From NCBI GenBank assembly GCA_013001805.1, contig JABDLW010000748.1, positions 1 through 10,686 of the forward strand: DNA of 10,686 bases, given 5' to 3'. The notes under the pieces are model-generated. The model saw only the letters and a list, made by a program, of their open reading frames with translations. It had not been told where the DNA came from and did not search any database. The translations under genes and the position numbers were made by a program. The DNA comes from Saprospiraceae bacterium. Its GTDB lineage: Bacteria > Bacteroidota > Bacteroidia > Chitinophagales > Saprospiraceae. Below, piece after piece: positions 7,965 through 10,686 of this stretch; the first letter of the stretch is position 1; every line of letters starts with the position of its first letter.

Positions 7965-8365
7965 GGATATTTTCACACATCCTGGTTGATACCTCTGTGT
8001 GGATTCACTATTTCAAGGATAATGCAGATTCGGTACTCGACACCTTGATTACTGAGAATCTCGTGATTACAAATGAACTAATCTTATCTGAATTGATCCC
8101 TTTTGCCGAACATGCCAGGCAGTCTGAGATGATTGAAGGACTACGGGCAATTGAATTATTGCCTTTAGATATTTATTGGGAAGGAATCCGTCGGCTGCAA
8201 CTTCTAAATCTTCAGCATGGGATAAATAATGTGGGTATCCCTGATCTCATAATAGCCCAACAGGCAGTTGACCAGAAAATTCAATTGTGGTCTTTAGACA
8301 AGCATTTTGCTTTGATGGCTGGAGTAATTAAATTAAGTCTATTTCAGAGTTCTGCTATCAAATAG
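7961..8365 (+). CDS. vapC: VapC-family PIN-domain ribonuclease toxin
   Basis: A 134-residue PIN-domain protein. The four acidic residues expected to bind Mg2+/Mn2+ are all present: D10 in LVDTSVWI, E44 in LSELIPF, D95 in GIPDLIIA, and D113 in WSLDKHF. The toxin therefore looks catalytically intact. Family knowledge: VapC toxins cut specific RNAs, often initiator tRNA or the 23S sarcin-ricin loop, and stop translation when VapB is degraded; the target here cannot be told from sequence. The start codon overlaps the vapB stop (ATGA), the usual arrangement. The gene converges on the Gfo/Idh/MocA gene with 116 bp between their stops. The pair may be a recently acquired accessory module, but no mobile-element boundary is visible. 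Confidence 0.92.
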   Translation: MRIFSHILVDTSVWIHYFKDNADSVLDTLITENLVITNELILSELIPFAEHARQSEMIEGLRAIELLPLDIYWEGIRRLQLLNLQHGINNVGIPDLIIAQQAVDQKIQLWSLDKHFALMAGVIKLSLFQSSAIK

Positions 8366-8481
8366 TTGCCAGGTAATCTTGATCCTGTTGAGGGATTCGA
8401 TCCATTTTTAGCAATCTATGGCAAAGAAGCACATACCGTCAAAACTACTCCATCCTACCACACCAGTACCGGAGGGAAACG

Positions 8482-9798
8482 CTAATCCTGAGCATATGGA
8501 TGTCGATAGGGTGCTCTATAAGGTCTTAAGAGTAAACCCTGGGCTGCCGGGTTGTCCTTGATGTCCATGTTCACCTTGTCGATGGTAACTTGTTGCCTGG
8601 TCTGATAGGCTAAATCCGCATAAATCCCCGCTGTCGTTGAATTAAATCCATGATCAAATGTGCCTTTAATAGTATCATTTGATTTACTTCGGATAGCGTT
8701 AGCGAAGTCCTCAAACTGTGCAATAAAAACACGTTCGATTTCCTTTTCATATTCATCAGAACCCAGGGCAACCCGCACATTTCCATATTCTTTTCGTGTG
8801 CTACCATCAGCGGGATAAACTTCCCACCCAGAATCTGCAGCAAAAATGGTTGCCTTATCACCAAAATAGAAGACACCAATCTTCGTATGCGTCTGGGGTG
8901 CTGTGTACCCCCAGGTTTTGTGGCTCCACATGACCGGCAGTCCGCCATAATTTAGTCGTACCTCGAGATGATCAGGATGCTCCTGGCCAAAATTCTTAGT
9001 AATGCCGCCTATCGCTGATACTTCATCCGGTAGCCCGAGGTTCATGATACTACGTATGTTTTGCAGGTAGTGGATACCCCAGTCGGCAAATATGCCACGG
9101 CTAAAACCCTGCTGGACCCTCCAACTCATCCGCCCGGGGCGAGGGTGCTCAAGATATTTCAATTTTGGTGCCGGACCACAGTACGTATTAAAGTCGATCG
9201 TGTCTGGAATTTCGACTTCTTTGCTGGGTCCCACCGGATTATGAATGTTGGCCTGGATCTGGTAAATCTCTCCCGCTTGTCCGCTTCTAATGAAGTCCTT
9301 CACCTCGGCATTGATGGGAGCGTGGAGCCTGGGGAAATCGATATTTACAATGACATCAGAGGCCTGAAAAGCTTTACGCATGGCTTGTGCCTCCCGAATG
9401 TCATAGCTTATGGGCTTCTCCTGCCAAATATGTAATCCCTTTTTGCAGGCTGCAACAAATTGTAAGGGATGCCAATGGGTTGGTGTAGCAATCGCTACTG
9501 CCTCCAGACCGGGCACATCATAGAGCTCCTCATACGAGTGGAATAATGGTGGTGCAGCTATGCCTGCTGCCGTCATTTTATCCACTGCATTTTGTAAGGC
9601 TACTTTACTTACATCACATAATGCTACGATCTCAAATTCGCCGGATTTCAGAGCGTTGCGCAGTAAATAGTCCGTGCCCCACCAGCCGGTACCAACTATG
9701 CCAAGGCGTATAGGATTATCGGTTTGCCTAAAAGGTTTCCCTGTGATCCAGGCACCGGCAGCCAAGGTGGAACTCTTTAGAAATTCTCTTCTTTCCAT
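8482..9798 (-). CDS. Gfo/Idh/MocA family oxidoreductase with Tat-type N-terminus
   Basis: A 438-residue NAD(P)-dependent dehydrogenase-like protein. The start MERREFLKSS holds a twin-arginine motif (R3-R4, F6-L7-K8) followed by a short hydrophobic stretch, suggesting Tat export. No clear AxA cleavage site or lipobox is visible. The Rossmann domain begins at 32 with the dinucleotide motif GTGWWG (36-41). TPTHWH is at 105-110 and the family EKP motif at 127-129. The C-terminal domain has the expected catalytic-type pair D239 and H243 in ADWGIHYLQN. Members oxidise or epimerise sugars, inositols and related polyols; the substrate cannot be assigned. GH109 glycosidases share this fold and Tat signals, but the YPTH-type motif I associate with them is absent. 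The gene stands alone, divergent from the alcohol dehydrogenase. An upstream TATAATTG (9821-9814), 15 bp before the ATG, is a weak promoter candidate. Confidence 0.9.
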   Translation of the reverse strand: MERREFLKSSTLAAGAWITGKPFRQTDNPIRLGIVGTGWWGTDYLLRNALKSGEFEIVALCDVSKVALQNAVDKMTAAGIAAPPLFHSYEELYDVPGLEAVAIATPTHWHPLQFVAACKKGLHIWQEKPISYDIREAQAMRKAFQASDVIVNIDFPRLHAPINAEVKDFIRSGQAGEIYQIQANIHNPVGPSKEVEIPDTIDFNTYCGPAPKLKYLEHPRPGRMSWRVQQGFSRGIFADWGIHYLQNIRSIMNLGLPDEVSAIGGITKNFGQEHPDHLEVRLNYGGLPVMWSHKTWGYTAPQTHTKIGVFYFGDKATIFAADSGWEVYPADGSTRKEYGNVRVALGSDEYEKEIERVFIAQFEDFANAIRSKSNDTIKGTFDHGFNSTTAGIYADLAYQTRQQVTIDKVNMDIKDNPAAQGLLLRPYRAPYRHPYAQD

Positions 9799-9970
9799 AA
9801 TTCTTTTTTAATCCAATTATAGCCAAACTGAAGGGAGAAGGTACGGTTTACTTCTGAAATCCTCAAGTCAAATGTCCCGCTGGTATGATGGTGCGTTGCT
9901 CCGGATTTTCAGACAATTAATTTGCAGTGAATAATGACAGCTCTTCCGCTATTTCTTGTAAATTATAGCG

Positions 9971-9994
9971 GACTTCCAAATGAAATGTGAAGTC
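9971..9994 (+). promoter_or_regulatory. Inverted repeat in the leader of the alcohol dehydrogenase gene
   Basis: GACTTC (9971-9976) and GAAGTC (9989-9994) form a perfect 6-bp inverted repeat with a 12-nt loop, 8 nt before the ATG at 10003. The orientation CTTC...GAAG is opposite to the AAGA...TCTT repeats of the permease operon, so it is probably unrelated. It could be a leader hairpin or operator; the long loop makes a stable RNA stem less likely. Confidence 0.3.
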
Positions 9995-10002
9995 TCAATG
10001 GC

Positions 10003-10686
10003 ATGAAGCTTTACAAAATTATTAATGGCACGCTTACTCAAATCCAGGAGAATAGACCAGCAATTGTCTCCGGTGAAGTTTTGGTGAAAATGCACGCTGT
10101 TTCACTGAATTATCGCGATCTATTAGTAGCTGAAGGCGTGGGATTATGGAAGCCACGAGAAAATAGAATCCCGTATCTGATGGTGCCGGTGAGGTTGTGA
10201 AACTGAGTCAAGTCACCGGTGAGTTAAATATAGGCGATAGAGTGACTACTTTTCTGGCTCCTAATTGGCAATACGGTCGATTGAGTTCGGAGAAAATCAC
10301 GGGAACTTTAGGCGGTAGCGCTCGCGATGGCATTTTGTCAGAATACGTTGCACTCCCTGAAAGGGCTCTTTCCCGATTTCCGGATTACTTATCGTTTGAA
10401 GAAGCTGCGACATTACCCATCGCTGCATTGACAGCCTGGAATGCTACCGTAGAACAATCTACTCTTAAATTGGGTGACACCATTCTCATCACTGGTACTG
10501 GCGGAGTATCTATTTTTGCGCTCCAATTTGCAAAACTGGCAGGTTATAGAATAATTGTTACATCAAGTTCTGATGAAAAGTTAAAAGTTGTGCGGGACCT
10601 CGATGCTCACCACACCATTAATTATACACGGCAAAATTCATGGATAGATGAGGTGATGAAAATCACGGATCACCAGGGTGTAGATC
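10003..10686 (+). pseudogene. Zinc-type MDR alcohol dehydrogenase/quinone reductase, frameshifted and cut by window end
   Basis: The first frame, from the ATG at 10003, gives an MDR N-terminus with VSLNYRDLLVAEG and reaches ENRIPY before running off-frame to a TGA at 10198-10200. The family sequence resumes at 10176 in another frame as SDGAGEVVKLS and stays open to the window end (about 170 codons). That part shows LNIGDRVTTFL, GGSARDGILSEYV, EEAATLPIAALTAWNA, the cofactor loop ITGTGGVSIFALQFAKLAG and TSSSDEKL. One missing base at about 10170-10176 restores IPY-SDGAGEVV, matching the family IPxSDGAGEVV. The usual first zinc cysteine is replaced by tyrosine (NYRD), so the protein would be a zinc-free quinone-reductase-like member using NAD(P)H. 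Members are normally about 335-345 residues; roughly two thirds is visible. It may be a real pseudogene or an assembly error. Confidence 0.85.

Noticed and set aside
7716..7976. 86-codon minus-strand reading frame across vapB and its promoter
   Set aside because: It overlaps vapB and the vapBC upstream region on the opposite strand, and its sequence is low-complexity and F/S/K-rich with no recognisable domain.
8382..8410. GGAT-TCG-ATCC stem followed by ATTTTTA downstream of vapC, resembling a terminator or a tRNA T-arm (TTCGATCC)
   Set aside because: The stem has only 4 bp with a 3-nt loop and a short T-run, too weak for an intrinsic terminator. No 5-bp T-stem, anticodon arm or acceptor pairing could be built around it, so it is not a tRNA end.
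9061..9435. 124-codon plus-strand reading frame opposite the Gfo/Idh/MocA gene
   Set aside because: It is entirely antisense to a well-supported conserved gene, and its translation resembles no protein family.
8482..9798. GH109 alpha-N-acetylgalactosaminidase as the identity of the Tat-type Gfo/Idh/MocA protein
   Set aside because: Length and Tat signal fit, but the YPTH-type motif I associate with GH109 is missing; the corresponding region reads ADWGIHYLQN, the ordinary oxidoreductase form.

Overview
The window looks like a chromosomal accessory region from a member of the Bacteroidota. The pointers are three very large orphan FtsX/MacB-type permeases of the roughly 800-residue kind common in that phylum, a Tat-type Gfo/Idh/MocA oxidoreductase, moderately AT-rich DNA, and start codons that mostly lack a clear Shine-Dalgarno sequence. 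No rRNA, tRNA, CRISPR array or intact insertion sequence was seen.

Positions 20-7383 (minus strand) hold three tandem paralogous permease genes read right to left: 7383-4939, 4915-2486 and 2440-20. The gaps are only 23 and 45 bp, so they are probably one transcript. Each protein is a complete double unit (TM helix, periplasmic core domain, three TM helices, repeated twice). No ATPase or membrane-fusion gene accompanies them here. Each of the three starts is preceded by a short perfect inverted repeat with AAGA...TCTT half-sites, ending 2 to 6 nt before the ATG. This is the most unusual pattern in the window.

Positions 7384-7769 are a 386-bp non-coding divergent region. It holds a candidate promoter for the permease operon, a pair of 10-bp inverted repeats 62 bp apart, and a candidate vapBC promoter and operator. 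Positions 7770-8365 (plus) are an intact VapB-VapC type II toxin-antitoxin pair whose genes overlap by the four bases ATGA. All four acidic PIN-domain residues are present in the toxin.

Positions 8482-9798 (minus) encode a Gfo/Idh/MocA oxidoreductase with an N-terminal twin-arginine motif, convergent with vapC. Divergent from it, from 10003 to the window end, is a medium-chain zinc-type alcohol dehydrogenase/quinone reductase relative. Its reading frame is broken by an apparent single-base loss at about 10170-10176, and the window edge cuts it off.

The pieces do not form one obvious pathway. The permease operon is the main unit, vapBC looks like an inserted accessory module, and the two oxidoreductases are separate transcription units. 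No convincing new defence or metabolic system was found. The start-proximal inverted repeats of the permease operon deserve the closest second look.
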